A stretch of DNA of 64,000 nucleotides from NCBI RefSeq assembly GCF_000247695.1, contig NW_004624882.1, forward strand, positions 3,042,968-3,106,967, in the 5' to 3' direction. The notes below the pieces were generated by a model. The model was given only the letters and a program-made list of their open reading frames with translations, was not told the origin of the DNA and made no database searches. Both the position numbers and the translations under genes were made by a program. This DNA comes from Heterocephalus glaber. Taxonomy: Eukaryota; Chordata; Mammalia; Rodentia; Bathyergidae. Every line of letters begins with the position of its first letter. Position 1 is the first letter of the stretch. Below, in pieces: positions 1-12,902 of this stretch.

Positions 1-1300
1 CAGGGAGGTGAGGATAGCCATAGAACAGTAATGTGAGAGATCTTCTGTGGCAAAAGAATTGCTCTGTGTCTTGAGTGTCGTCTACACATGGGATAAAATT
101 GCCTTGAGCCATTTGTATACATTCATTGCCAGAGTATAGGGAAAACTGGTGAATCCTGAGGAAGATAATGTGATTGTATCAATGTCACTTTCCTAGTTTT
201 GACGTTATAATTCTGTTCCCATTGAGGCAAAGGGTACAAGAGATCTCTCTGCATTATTTCTTACAGCTGAATGTGAATCTATAATTATTTCAAAAATTTA
301 TTTTAATAAATATACCTTCTCTACACCATTGAACTTGGGTCAACTATAAGAATTAACGTTGAAAGAGAGGCACCTTGATGTATTCACTCCACCTTGTGCA
401 GGGCAGCAAGCCCAGCCACACAGAGTAGCAGTGGGTGGACTTTCTGCTGTGGGACACAGTGCCCCTGCCCCTGCGCTGTGCACAAGGGAATACATACATC
501 TTTGCATGCTTTAGAACATTTTGTGTTCTTTGTGTTTGTTTGCTTCAGAAAAAAAAAGTTGAAAATAAAGGTGAAAATATGCCTACATGTGAGACTCATC
601 AGCACTAAACACAATGGTACAAACTAAATTATCATGGCAGTCTGAATGGAAAGTGCAGAAAGGAATTGGATAATTTAAGTTGATTCAGAGAAGGCATACT
701 TCTGGGAGATAGGTCTAAAAGGAGCTTGTTTCTGAAAACAAGAGTGGCAGAAAAAGGGTCACTGTGAGCAAAGAGGCTAGTTCTTAACGCCATCACTAAA
801 CCATTAAAAAGAAACTGAAATGAATAGAATGAGAAGGTAAATACATCTTTTGAAAATATTCTTGTGCTTAGAGACTTTCATGTCATTGATTTAGCAATAT
901 ATTGGATTTTGTTAGCTGTTTACACATAACTTCACATTTTAAAATAAGCATAGCCAGTTATGGCTATGATTACCCTGTAATCAGTTCCATTTGCCCAGGG
1001 AAGCCCAATCAACCAGTAGTTATCAGTTATTTTACCCATGGCAACACTGGGTAAAGGGAAATGCCAAGATTAGACTGAAAGCGCTTCTTGAGGCTGACCT
1101 CAAACCTCTGAAGCTAATGCAGTGGAAGAGTAACACTGAGCTGATCAGTAACAGTGTACAGCATCCAAATTGACATGCAGAGTCTGGTCAGTGATTAAAT
1201 GCCTTGATTTTGCAGCTTGCAAAGCCGTGTGTTTCTCCTGTCTATCTTAGGCACAGATTTATTCATTTAGTGTGAGCATCTGGTACATATATTTTACTTA
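1..1300. other. Unassigned AT-rich intronic sequence
   Basis: No gene, exon or clear repeat recognised. Frames of 60-77 codons on both strands lack splice context or family resemblance. Confidence 0.5.
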
Positions 1301-1309
1301 TTTAACAAA

Positions 1310-1458
1310 TTCTTCCAAGTGCCAAATGTGTGCCAAGTACTATTCTAAGAGCTTCATATATATTAGATCATTTTAATCCTCAGAGCAAACCTAGTTTGTA
1401 GTTTGCAGATGAGTAAACTAAGGCACAGAAAGACTGAGTTACTTGCTCAGAGTCCTTT
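1310..1458 (+). mobile_element. MIR SINE fragment
   Basis: AAGTACTATTCTAAGAGCTT, TTTTAATCCTCAGAGCAAAC, GATGAGTAAACTAAGGCACA: sense MIR core and flanks. Confidence 0.75.
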
Positions 1459-1794
1459 CAGGATTCACTTCCAGACACCTATCTTTATGATCAGGCCATT
1501 AATATCTGTTCTGGGAGAGCCCTATGGCAGGCCTGATTGATGAAGCCAACCAGAAAGCAAAGGGGTGCTTGCATCTGGTGTGCTATTGACAGGCAATGCC
1601 TACATTCATTCCTTTCAGCAACCACGTTTGAAACATCATGACAGGTGTTGCAGACACAGTATGACTTTGGCTGCCGATGAAGTACAGTGTATGAGAGAGA
1701 TGAGACTTGTACCCATGTCACAAGGATGAAGGGTTATTGGAGGCAGATGTGTTGACAGTGGCCCAGATGAAATGTGTTGGGCAGAGCAGACAAA

Positions 1795-2240
1795 GGAATG
1801 CTTGTCCCTGGATAGGGGAAGAACAGGAGTATCATGGAAGTTGGCCTGGAAGGGATGGCATTTGAATGGATCTCCAGGAGAGGTAGTGTTGAAATGTGGG
1901 AGGGAATTGCAGCCAGTTGTGCTCTATTCAGGTCACATTCCCAAAAGACAGTGTTTGCTCTAGAATTGGAGACTGAGGCATGGGGCAGAGGTGAAGAAAA
2001 GAAGAGAGGAAGGAAAATTCTAAGTAAACCTGGCTGAAACCTGAGAGGTAGGTTGATCCCAGCACAGGAGGACTATATGAAGCCCTGAAGAGTTGCCAGT
2101 TGTCTGTGTATGTGCTGGGAAATTACTGTGTTATGAGCAGGGGATGGTATCAAGAGACTCCTGTTTGATAAAGCTTGCCCTCTCCCATAGCGAACAGCAG
2201 AGATTAGAGAAAAGGAGGCTTCAGGTAGGGAGAACAGTCT
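1795..2240 (-). mobile_element. Possible ancient L2-like LINE remnant
   Basis: GGGATGGCATTTGAATGGATC, seen as two adjoining blocks, and AAGGAGGCTTCAGGTAGGGA resemble the same old repeat as at 19.6-20.3 kb. Degenerate; the family is not certain. Confidence 0.35.
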
Positions 2241-2294
2241 ATCACATGAGTCTTTGCAAAAGCCTATGAAGGTTTCTTCAAAAACTGAAGCAAA

Positions 2295-2415
2295 GAGCAG
2301 GTAGTAGAGCTCAGGGTGGAGCTAACACTAGCCCTAGGTTCCGTCCCCAGAACTACTGAAACAAACATGCAGGCAACACCAAAGAAAGAAAGAAAAGAAA
2401 AGAAAAAAAAACAAA
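2295..2415 (+). mobile_element. Degenerate ID-like (tRNA-derived) SINE
   Basis: It has an A-box-like GTAGAGCTCAGGGTGG and a B-box-like TAGGTTCCGTCCCCAGAA, then an (AAAG)n tail at about 2383-2412. It is more diverged than the GGTACC family SINEs listed elsewhere. Confidence 0.6.
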
Positions 2416-2424
2416 GAAAACATA

Positions 2425-3015
2425 AAATTACCATATGATCCTGCTCATTATATATTCAAAAGAAAAAATTCTCCTCCTAAGTATATATTTCAAAAAAAAT
2501 CCGAAAACAAGTATTCAAAAATATATCTAATTCTACATGAATGGTCACGGCAGTTCTATTTACATGCCATCAAGTGAAGACAACTCAAATGTCCATCTGT
2601 GGAAGAATGAATAAACAAAAAGGCATCCATCCATACAAAGGTTGATGATGTAGCCATCGAAAAGGCAAGTACTGTTACTTGACACAACATGGATGGCCTC
2701 TGAAGATTTAGACTAAGTGAAAGAAAGTAGACACAAAAGGTCACACATGAGTCCATTTATAGGAAACCCTCAGAATAGGTAAATTTGTAGAGAAAGAAAG
2801 TAAATTAGTGATTGCCAAGAGTTGAGGGCAAAAGGAATGGGAGAGAGTGCTTAATGGGAACTAGATTCTCTTGAGGTTAAGTGAAATGTTTTGGAACTCG
2901 ATAGAGGTGGTGGTTGCACAACATTGTGAAGGAAGTAAATGCCGCAGAGTTGTACATTTAAAAGGACTAGTTTTATGCTATATGAATTATTTAATTTATA
3001 CAGCATAACTTGTTA
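2425..3015 (+). mobile_element. Old L1 (L1M-type) 3' fragment
   Basis: In sense it has CATATGATCCTGCTCATTAT, AACTCAAATGTCCATCTGTG, ACATGGATGGCCTCTGAAG and AGTTGTACATTTAAAAGGA, all typical of L1 ORF2/3' UTR. It is heavily mutated. A plus-to-minus shadow frame at 2556-2756 lies inside it and is not a gene. Confidence 0.8.
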
Positions 3016-3244
3016 AAAAGACTATGTAGGCCCAGGCCAAAGCAATGACATGAGACTAGAGGGGTGTAAGGGAAAAGCCATTCAGTAGATTTGGTCAGTT
3101 CTGTGGAGGTAAGAAAAGCAGGGAGTTATATTCCTGATGCATTTCAGTTAGGTGTCAAGGTGGTGCCACAGTTCTGAGTGACTCAGAATGATTACCTAAA
3201 TTTAGTCTCTTCATTTTGATTTGGCCACCTTGCTGCAGGTCTAT

Positions 3245-3370
3245 AGGCTGGTTTCCCCACCTTTCTGTCTATGAAATGAAAATAGCAGTAGTGTTGTGAT
3301 GATTTAATCTAGAGCACTGAGCTCTATGCCCGACACTCAGGAGACCCTCAGTTAGCATTTGTAGGATATA
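3245..3370 (+). mobile_element. MIR SINE 3' part
   Basis: GGTTTCCCCACCTTTCTGTC, TATGAAATGAAAATAGCAGT and the tail ACACTCAGGAGACCCTCAGT. Confidence 0.6.
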
Positions 3371-3805
3371 TGAAGGATCATGTTTACTTGATTTTCAACA
3401 GGAGATCATCCTTTAGAGATGCCAAGATAGTAGGAGTTCTAATGCCTACACACATCTCATTAGTCCTTAAGAAGTCTAGCAGCTCCTTTGAGATATTAAA
3501 AATTATATATTGACTAATAATAGTTGTATACATTTATGGAATACAAAATTATGTTATGATTTTTGAATACAATGTAGAATGATTAATATATCTGTCATTT
3601 CAAATATTTAACCTTTCTATGATAACATTTGAAATTTACTCCTAATGATTTTGAAATGTATAGTACTCAATTATATATATTTACAACACTGTATAATAGA
3701 TCTCCAAAAATCAAACTAAATATTTCTTTCTAACTTTGTAAGACTGTAGTGCCCATTGACTTTGTACAATTCTCCTCATCTCTGGCTCCCAGCTTAACCA
3801 GCTTG

Positions 3806-3880
3806 GTAAGGTACCTGAGGGTGTGCTTAGAACAACAGCTGCTTAGTAAGTGCTAAATAATTGTCAGCTTATGCTATGGT
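3806..3880 (+). mobile_element. MIR SINE 3' end fragment
   Basis: GTGTGCTTAGAACAACAGCT then GTAAGTGCTAAATAATTGTC. Confidence 0.5.
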
Positions 3881-6680
3881 AGTTGTAGTGAAGGTTATTG
3901 TTTTTACTATAAAATGATAGCTATGATCTGCATACAGATATACTTTAACAGAGATGCAACAATGAAAAAGTGTATTTGAAGGAGATGAGACAGATAACAG
4001 AGATAAAGCTTGGCTAGTTGAATTATTTAATTAATACATTAATTCATTTAAACAGGTACCAAATTTTATTCCTTAATTTTAGGGGAAAATTGGATTGAAA
4101 TTTTCTAACTTGTTTCTTTTCTTGCGTTTCTTGGGGCTAATCACTGCTGCTGTTGCTAACAACAACAACAACAACAACAATAATGGTAAATTATAGAATG
4201 TGCCAACAATATATGTGAAATATTGAAAAATAGCTACTTGAGTGTCAATCCCTGAAATCTTTAGCATCCTGTAAATTGCTAATGAATCCCTCCCCTATCA
4301 CTAGCTCCAGGAACTTCTAGTAATGATCTCATAACTCTGTTGCCCACATTTCCTGGGCTTCTCAGCCTTCAAGAAGCTCATTGTGTATTAAAGTTTGGGA
4401 TCTGTTCTTGTGTTGCTGTAATGGAATTAGTAGAATGACAAAGAGGATAGAACTGCCAATAGAGAGAAAGCTCATTTTTAGCACTTGTCTCTTCCAGTGT
4501 TGCCAGAATAACTCCAATTATCAAATTGATTGTCTTTCATAGAATTGGCTATTTTGTAACCCTGAGAAATTTTAATTATAATATTCAGTTGCATGATCAA
4601 AAATGATCTAGTTATGTGTGTTAATATTCTTTGGATTGAGTGTGTCGAAAATTAGATTGAACTTAGAATTTTTGTACACCCAGGTCTCACATGCTCTGTG
4701 GCAACTAAAGGACAGGAAAGTACCTCTAAACTCAGAAATAAGTTTTACAAAAAAGTTTTTAGTGGAGAAGAAATAAAATGTAACAAAATAAGCTATAGAA
4801 ACAAAGATTTCCCCCAGAAATACCCAACAACTATGAGAAAAGACTACAAGTTCTATAAATGCAGACAGTTGCATGTCCTCAACCCTTGACAAAGATGGTG
4901 CACATCCTTAGTATTTCGTACAGTATGGCAATTATTTTCTTTTAATGTAAGGAGTTTAATAAAACTATCACTAAATGTTATTTGAAAATGGCCACATTAA
5001 TGCATGTCCAGTGAAGCTGGCCAGGTGCTCACTAAATCAGCAAAGGCTGTGTTGATACTTTTGGCTTGTCAAACCCTGTAAAGTTCTTGGAAGGGAGTAG
5101 ATGATCACAGATTTGGGATAACATCTGCAGTCACCAAAAGTGTTAGAAATGAAAATCCAGTCCCTTTGTGTCAGTTGATAAGCCCAATCTATTTTTCTCT
5201 GTAGTATAAGGTTACACTCAAAAGGAAGTAATGTTTGACCCCAAATTCCTAGGTACCATCGTGCAGTCAGGCTCAGACCTAATTATTCTTATCTTTTAGT
5301 CCCAGCACCTCCATTCCTGTCACACAGTAGATGGGTTGCTAAATAACCACTTAAAGGACCCCACAACATCTGTGTTTAAGCAGAGTGGTATTTTTTGCCT
5401 CTCTGTTGGTATCCAAACTCATCTATACTCACTTATCATTGACAAAGTCCCCTGAGTTATTTTGTTCACTTAGTATGCCCTTCTCAGAGGTGTACAATAT
5501 TCCAAAATTATTCTATACTTTGCGAAACTTCTAGCAACACCAAATTTCTTCCAATCTTTAGAAGAATGAATTCTGGGTGGCTTTAGAACAAAAGAAACCA
5601 GACTGAAGTTATAACTACTAAAAGTGAATAATTGATATGTTTTATCTTGGACTGTGTCATTTCAGAGGAACCTTTTTTCCTTTCAAGTTTTTGCAATGGA
5701 ATGTGTGAACCTGATTGTGTTTTATTTCTTAGCAGAAATGAACCTCAGATGTCCTTTTCTTACTTCAACTTCTCTCTACTACCCCATTCAGCAACTTGAC
5801 ATGTCTTTCTTGAAATGCTGATGATCTATAATGTAAAGACTATCATAGACACTCAGGAAAATTAAATAGACAGAAAACCTCTTTCCCTTCTAGCGTGAAC
5901 TTTTCTATTCTTCCTTCCTTTGGGTGGGCTAAAACATGAGTAAGATACACAATGCTAGTCCCTAATGTAAAATTATAATTTATATTTAAGAATGGAGATT
6001 TTTAAAACATAATATACTCTTAACATGTAATCAGTGGATTATTTGTATGAAGTATATCACATGATTTGTGTGGTCTACCATGGCCTTATTTAATGAAATA
6101 GTAAGAGAAAGTTTTACTTGGAAAAGATAGCTACAAGCCATTGAGGAGAAATTTTAGCCAAAGTTTAACAAGTGTTTAGTTTATGATGCAGCATTTGCAG
6201 CTGTAAGCAATCATACTCCTGTGCCATCACTTAAACTTCATGGAAAATGAAGATGTTTGTTTAAGGGTGTAAAAAGTTTTATTTTAATAGTAACTCCTAA
6301 GTGATACAGAATATCACTTGTGTTTGACATTGGGGGAGAAGAGAGTTATTCAATAGCATTGCTCAAGCTTTAGTTGTATTGATTTCTATGATTGGTCTTT
6401 CTTAGCAGGCCAAGTGATTCCTGTTTCACAGTGAAGGCCTTACTTTGACTCCATATCAAGCACATACTACCCTTCAGCTTTCCATTGTGTTTCCTGCTCC
6501 ATGAGAGGCCAATAATAACAAGAAGGCGTAGTTTGAATTCCACTTGCTGTGGAAGAAGAAAAATTTCTTTGGTCAAATATCACGTGCTCTTCAAATACAG
6601 ATTCTCATTGCCTCATTTTGTATTGTGTGCTTCTTGCCTTCTTGCACAGGTTAAGCTGAGAAGCACTTTTTATCTAAAGG
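3880..6680. other. Unassigned AT-rich intronic sequence
   Basis: Apart from the (AAC)n tract, I see no gene or repeat I can name. Confidence 0.5.
4159..4181. repeat. (AAC)n microsatellite
   Basis: About seven AAC units, uninterrupted. Confidence 0.9.
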
Positions 6681-6684
6681 AAGG

Positions 6685-6865
6685 TTTTCTCCATCTCAGC
6701 AGTACTGACATTTGGGTTCATGTTGTTCTTTTTTGTCCTGTGTAGTGCAGGATGTTTAGCTGTGCCCCTGACCTCCACCCACTAGTCACCAGCAGTACTC
6801 TTTTCCCATTTGTGACAACTAAAAATGTCTCCAGGCAACACTGAAAGCCCCATGGAGTGCAAAGT
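6685..6865 (+). mobile_element. Ancient hAT-Charlie-type DNA transposon
   Basis: Blocks CAGTACTGACATTTGGGTTC, TGCAGGATGTTTAGCTGTGC, ACCCACTAGTCACCAGCAGT and GACAACTAAAAATGTCTCCA. The same family occurs at 9320, 14600, 27805, 47865, 49540 and 55785. I recognise the family but am unsure of its Repbase name. Confidence 0.7.
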
Positions 6866-7554
6866 CGCTCCCAGGTTACAACCAATACTTTACCAAGAGA
6901 GACATAGCTTTAACAAGACTCAGGACTTTGGTTTAGGGTGTTTTTTCCTTTCAAGCGAGGTATACTTTAGATCATTTATACTTTATATCAATAGTAAATG
7001 TCAAATAACTGCAGAAGCCAAGACGTAAGTTTCAAATGTTTATCTGCTAGGAATATGAATAACTTAATGATAATATTTTTAGAACCAATATTTTGTATCA
7101 CAGGCTAACAAAGATATTTTTGATGTATGCATTTAATTACATGAAATGTCTTTTGGTGATATGATAATATAATTACATTTAGTGATAAATGAATCATATT
7201 CATTAGAAAATTATAACAAATGAGCAATTCTGAAAATAATAATAGCTTTCATATTTTGTTCTTTATTATTAAAGTAGACATGTTGCTCCTATTTGATTTC
7301 CTCAATAAATTATTCTTAAAAATTTCCAACATTTCTTGGTAAATTAGTAATTGTTCTATCTTGTCAGTGAATTCATTATTATTTTAATAGTTATTCTTAA
7401 GCATTTTGATCTCCAGATTTGCTATCAACAAACAATGTGGTCACACTTATTAAATAGACTCAATAGAAAAAATGTTCCTATTTTACTTCTTTGGAATATT
7501 AATGTATCTCAGATCTTAAAATTGCAAGGGTAATAAACCACCATTTATTGCTTA

Positions 7555-7715
7555 TACTTTCTCTTTTTTTCAGTTTTTTAAAACTTGTATTAGTACATAC
7601 ATGTTTACAGTACATAATGATTAGATTTATTGTAGGGAATTTGCACACATACATAATACATTTCAATTCTTTTTTCCATGTTTCCTCTACCCCTCATTGA
7701 TTTTGCCAGCATCAG
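7555..7715 (-). mobile_element. L1 3' end, antisense
   Basis: On the plus strand it reads TAGTACATACATGTTTACAG, GTACATAATGATTAGATTTA and then a pyrimidine-rich stretch, the reverse complement of the L1 3' UTR end. Confidence 0.65.
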
Positions 7716-8369
7716 ATGAATTTATTTATCGTATAAGACTTTATAAAGTTAATTATCATACGTAGACATTAAAAATCAAATAGGCCAAAACACATATAAA
7801 ACACATAAGACAACTGTAGTAAATCTTTTTTCATTTCTCTAGAAGGTTCTACTAAGATGAATTTTAAGGGCAAATATCTCAGTTAAATTGTTATTATAAT
7901 TGAGCATTTCTGTAATAGTCTGTATTATGACCAGTCCTATCCAGGAAGAATATTCTCCAGCTGTTTCCTAAGTAATTGATACAAACTTTCATTATTTATC
8001 TAAGGTAATTCTGACAACTAATATGAAACTCTTCAGGATTTCAGGGTACACAATGCTCAGCAATATTACTTGAAGATTTTATTTAAATAGCAGAAACATC
8101 TAAAATAAAATATAAACAATATCATATAAAGCAGAGATAACATGTTGCTTTAAGTCCCAAATCACAAATTTTGGAAGAAGAATCTTTGGAAATTGTCATA
8201 AGATAATCAGAAGTATTTTAGTGGAATTTAAAAACATTTATATCAAAGAAGCAACCACTCCACATTTGCCAATCAGTTGTGCTTAAATATGAACTATGAT
8301 ACATAACACTTCGGCAAAAATTCACAGAATGAGTTTGCAAAAGTATAAGAGTGGCAAATGCAGTGAACT

Positions 8370-8755
8370 TTATTCAGAATAAAAAAGAAATGAAATGCTG
8401 ATATATGATATGACCTGGATGGATTTTGAAAACATGCCAAGTGAAAGAAGCTAGTCACAAAAAAATCACATTATATGAATCAATTTATGTGAAATGTCCA
8501 GAATATGCAAATCCATAGAGACAAGAAGCACATCGCTGATTGCTTAGATTTGGGAAGGGAGGAGAGGGTGATTGGAAAGTGATTACTAATAGGTACAAGA
8601 TTTCTTTGGGGTGCTATACATAGTCTAAAATTAGACTGTGGTAATAACTTTATGACTCAGATTATACTGAGAGACACTGAATTGTTCACTATATATGTGT
8701 GAATGGTGTACAGTAGTGAATTATATCTCAATAAAACTTGTTTGAAAAAGAAAAA
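8370..8755 (+). mobile_element. Old L1 (L1M-type) 3' fragment
   Basis: Typical blocks include CCAAGTGAAAGAAGCTAGTC, ATTGCTTAGATTTGGGAAGG and TATATCTCAATAAAACTTG. It is diverged from the younger L1 copies and ends where the younger insertion begins. Confidence 0.75.
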
Positions 8756-8759
8756 ATGG

Positions 8760-9190
8760 GTTAAAGAACGAGAAACTAGAGACATTTATAGCTAATTGGA
8801 TGCATATTGAGGTGATACTCTTAAGTGAAATTTATAGAACACACATGTGTAAATACCCAATAGTTTATCTAGTGTGAGAAACTGAAAGTGTAAATAAGGA
8901 CTAAAAGGTATAATAGATAATGTGAAATAGGAAGAAAAGGGGCAAAGGGAAAGGAAGTGGGAGGGGTAGGGGAAAGGAAAGAAGGGAATGGAATTAATAT
9001 GAGAAAATGAAAAAATGGAAACAAAGTCTTTGTAGATAGGGAGGGGTGGAGGGGTTGAAGGGAGGGCAGGGGAAGGGGAAAAAATAAGAACCAAGAGAGA
9101 CTATGTAAAGGTGCAAATTTCCAATGATGAATGTCATTATATTGTATACCTTAAATGTACCAAAAAATTAATTTAAAAAGAAAAAAGAAA
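8760..9190 (+). mobile_element. L1 3' end, younger copy beside an older L1
   Basis: The purine-rich 3' UTR (GGAGGGGTGGAGGGGTTGAAGG) and ending are like those at 18.2-19.3 and 21.0 kb. It lies directly after an older L1 tail. The A-rich motif AAAGAAAAAA occurs at both ends and may be the target-site duplication. Confidence 0.8.
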
Positions 9191-9319
9191 AAAGGGTGAG
9201 CCTAGTTTTATAATATTTACCACATTAATCAGTCAAACAAGTTCATGTCACTGTGTTCTATCAGTGTTCAATGGGGGAATGTTGCTCTCTAGGACACAAT
9301 TGCATGTGGCCAGAGATAT

Positions 9320-9478
9320 TTTTGAGATCACATTTGGGAAGGGATGGTTCGCTACTGGTATTTAGTGGGTAGAGGCCAGAGATGATGCTAAAAATCCCAC
9401 AGTGCACAGAACATCCCCCACAGCAATGAATAACCCTACCCTAAATATCAAGAATGCCAAGGTTGAGAAATCCTGTAC
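9320..9478 (-). mobile_element. Ancient hAT-Charlie-type DNA transposon, antisense
   Basis: Complement of the element at 6685-6865: GTGGGTAGAGGCCAGAGATG, CACAGTGCACAGAACATCCC, AAGGTTGAGAAATCCT. Confidence 0.7.
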
Positions 9479-9479
9479 T

Positions 9480-11750
9480 ATAGAGATGATTCAGTATAAG
9501 ATTTTCTTTGTTTTCCAGTGATTTTCTTGATATGTTTCTCAGACCTGGGATATGTCACAACGGTTAAATTGGCATCACTATTTCAGTGATTTGTCAACCG
9601 TCTTGCTCATGTATGTCTCATCAAAGCATACAAAAAGTAGTCTCTTAATTGGTCCCTTATCTCATTTTCCAGAGCTGTCACTTAAACTGCAATTCCTTTG
9701 CAAAGACTTCTCACTAGGATACTGGCATCTGGGATTTTTATGGTCAACTTCTATTAATGATAAGAGTAAAAAGTTGTATTCCATTCCTATGGCAATTAAT
9801 TTTGAATTTTTGATGCAAACTTGTTTTGTATAACTGCCTTGTATTTTATTTGTGCTTTTAAAATCCATTCTTTACGAGCAATGCAGAAATTGCTATAATG
9901 GCTGTAGCTAAACTATTCATTTCTCGATGTGATGGGAAGCTACAACTTCTTTTAGCACAGCTTGTTCTTAACAGGATGGCATTTAATTTGAAAATGTGTG
10001 TATGTGTGTGTGTTATCTGTGAAACCCTAAGAACTGAGAGCCAACAGATTTAAGTGTATTCTTGTACCTATTTCAGTCATTTATATTATTGAGAAATTAT
10101 GTGTAACATTAATTGCACTATTTTTGTATCTGAAGTATTATATTTTTAGAAAACAGTAATTTGGAAAAGTATTCACATTTCCTTTTGTACTGTTTACATC
10201 AAAATTCCATTTTGTGCCTAAATGTGTACCCAAGTAAACAGATTTTTAAACAATTTGGAACTACGGGTCAAATTGTTGCATCTAAAAACACTCAGAAATA
10301 GTCACCATCTCCCTTATTACATTGATTCCAATTAATTCCATTTTTACCACATTTTTCAAAATATAAATACTTTACATGTATTTAAGTTCCAGAACAGCAA
10401 TTAGATGCATAGCAAGCCATAAATGTTTAAAATACAGATCTTTATTATAATAGGCTATGAGTTCTCTCTTTTGTGACATTTTTAGTGACAGCTTTATTTC
10501 AATGTTCGCTGACTGTATTATTTATTCAGTGACTATTTGCTAAAATGTTCACACATTAGGGGTATTTTGAATATTAAATAGAAACAAAAGAACCTTACAT
10601 AGAAGTTAGAATTGGCCAATACATATTTTCCCTCTCTCCATTAGGTCACAAGTATTTTTCCTGTTCTTCCCTCTTTTGTGCAGATACCATAAAAGCCATT
10701 TATGATTGGTTTCAGGTGGGTATAATTCAAAATCATTTCAGTAGTGAAATTTATCACCCATGGGGATTGCTCTCTCTTGTCACACATTAACTTCTAGCTC
10801 TAACTAGCATTTTTTTTTACCTCATTTGTGAAAATTTACCTCCCTTTTCAATGTCTGTATTTCACTTTCTGGAGAAATAACATTTGTTTTTCAAGACTGG
10901 AACAAATGCAATATGCAGTTTTCCCTGACTGCACCAGTGCAGAGCGACCCCATTTTGTCAGTCCTGCAGCTGTTTATCCATGAAAATTACTGATTACATT
11001 TTCCTGTGTACATGTCTTGTCTCCCACTAATTAGTACCCACGGAGGTCTATGACAGCACAGCCCGTATTCTTTAACTTGACCCTGAGGTGATGCAGGCCC
11101 AGCTTTTATTTAGGTGAGGGGTGCCATCTGCATTCCCATTGCACTCTGAAAATATGAACTAACACAACCCTTAAATCAAGCGCTGTCAAACTCACATGTG
11201 GAGGCTGGTCACAGAGCTGTCTCTGAACAGCTTTGTTCTCTGACCTGCATCTTCAGTATGGTAACACGGTTGAAATCCAGCAAAGCCAACGTTTACTTGT
11301 AGAGATGTGGTAGGCACAATGATTGTAGACCTGAAAAAAAGAAGTTAGGAGAATAACATCTGCTTTTCTGTGTGATATTTCTACCCCAGCTGTTTAGAGA
11401 ATTATAAATTGCTCTGTCAAGAACTTGTTTACAAAAGCCTGGCCAATTTCAAAATGAAGCTGCCTTTGAGTCATCCCTGTTTCATCTCACTGTTTGGGAA
11501 ATAAATCTGAATCATTAAGATGTAAATACATCAACTTAAAAGCAAATGGCAATGAAAACCAAGAGTAAAGCAAATGATGTACCACAATTTAACTCTTCTT
11601 CTGGAGAAAAAATTTGGCAATAATTTTTCCATCTCATAATTTTATTACCAAATTAAGAAGAGGGAAATTGGAAAGCACTACAATATTTGTTTTATGTAGC
11701 AATTAACACTATGGTATGTAGTATTACAATTGACAAATAATCAAAATGTG
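9480..11750. other. Repeat-poor stretch
   Basis: No repeat recognised except a short GT run near 9994-10012. The part at 10920-11240 is of higher complexity and GC than its surroundings. A conserved noncoding element is possible but not shown. Confidence 0.4.
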
Positions 11751-11759
11751 TATGAGAAG

Positions 11760-11965
11760 CCATATGTTCATTTAAATAGAGATTTGTAGTTAGAGATAAG
11801 GCAAGAACGACTATGTGTTGATGGGAAGTGGAACTGGGGGCCGGGGAGACAGGACGAAGGGAAGAGGAAAGAGAAAAGGGATCAAGATGTGATGTGTATA
11901 TGTACCAGTTCCCCACATGAATGTATTTATTATGTATGGCAAACATATACTAATATAAAAGAGGG
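11760..11965 (+). mobile_element. L1 3' UTR fragment
   Basis: A purine-rich block (GGACGAAGGGAAGAGGAAAG) is followed by ATGTGTATATGTACCAGTTC and TATGGCAAACATATACTAAT, similar to the ends at 12.6 and 15.2 kb. Confidence 0.7.
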
Positions 11966-12164
11966 AGTGAAAAGAAGAAACATCTGCAAATTTAGGAATA
12001 ACAAAATAAAACAAGCAAAACATCTATGGAACTCCTAAGCATACTATGAAAACTCTACATGATAAAATATAAAGCCTTGGGCTTAATATGCTTTGGCTCT
12101 ATTCAGATCTTTATTATGTTGTTACAATTTTGCCTTTGCTGAAACCATCTTAATTCATCCTTTG

Positions 12165-12180
12165 AAGAAAGGTAACACTT
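12165..12180. repeat. L1 target-site duplication, left copy
   Basis: AAGAAAGGTAACACTT, repeated exactly at 12659-12674, defining the L1 insertion between them. Confidence 0.85.
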
Positions 12181-12658
12181 TCCTTATCCATTCATCTGCT
12201 GATGGACATATAAGCTGCTTCCAAAATTTAGCTGTTATAAATTTAGCTGCTATTATGATTTAGCTGCTATGTATGACTGTATTATGTCTTTAACTCTTTC
12301 AGGAAGATATCTAGAAGGGGAGTGGCTGGGACAAAAAAGGATAAACAAGTCATGTATAGGAAAATGGATGAACCTTGGACCATAACGTTAAGTGAAATAA
12401 ATCGGACACAGAAGCTGAAATAGCACATGGTTGCACTTACATGAGAAAGCCCAAATACAAATAAAGAGCAAAATAAAAGACAGATAATAAGAAGTAGGGC
12501 GAAAGATCTTTTGCAAAAGGGAAGTGAACCAAGAGATGGAAGGAGGAGGGAAGAAGATGAAAAAAGAATTAGGATGTGTTATGTACATGTATCTATTTTC
12601 CATGAGGAATGTAATCACTAAGTACTGCAAACATGTATTCATAAAACAAAATGAAGAA
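12181..12658 (+). mobile_element. 5'-inverted, truncated L1 with target-site duplication
   Basis: It is bounded by the 16-nt direct repeat AAGAAAGGTAACACTT at 12165-12180 and 12659-12674. The first part (12181 to about 12325) is L1 ORF2 3' sequence in antisense. The second (about 12330-12658) is the adjoining downstream L1 sequence in sense, through the 3' UTR to an A-rich end. This is the twin-priming structure known for L1. It has no coding capacity. Confidence 0.85.
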
Positions 12659-12721
12659 AAGAAAGGTAACACTTAAAAAGAAAACAAGGTAAGATACAGG
12701 AAAGAGTATAAGAAACAGTTC

Positions 12722-12902
12722 TCTCTCAAAGTGTAGTTTCCCCAATAGCAACATCTGTGTCACCCAGAAATGTATTAAAAATGCAAATACTCAGCATTTT
12801 TGGAAACGTACTGAATCAGAAGCTCTGGGAATGAGACTTAGTGATATGTGTTTGAACAATACCTCCAAGAGATTCTGATGCACTCTTGTCTGAGAACTAC
12901 TT
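12722..12902 (+). mobile_element. MER5A-like element, near full length
   Basis: It runs from CTCTCAAAGTGTAGT to TCTGAGAACTAC with ACTGAATCAGAAGCTCTGGG in the middle, matching the layout of the MER5A nonautonomous hAT element with its inverted ends. It lies directly after the L1 insertion and its target-site copy. Confidence 0.75.
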
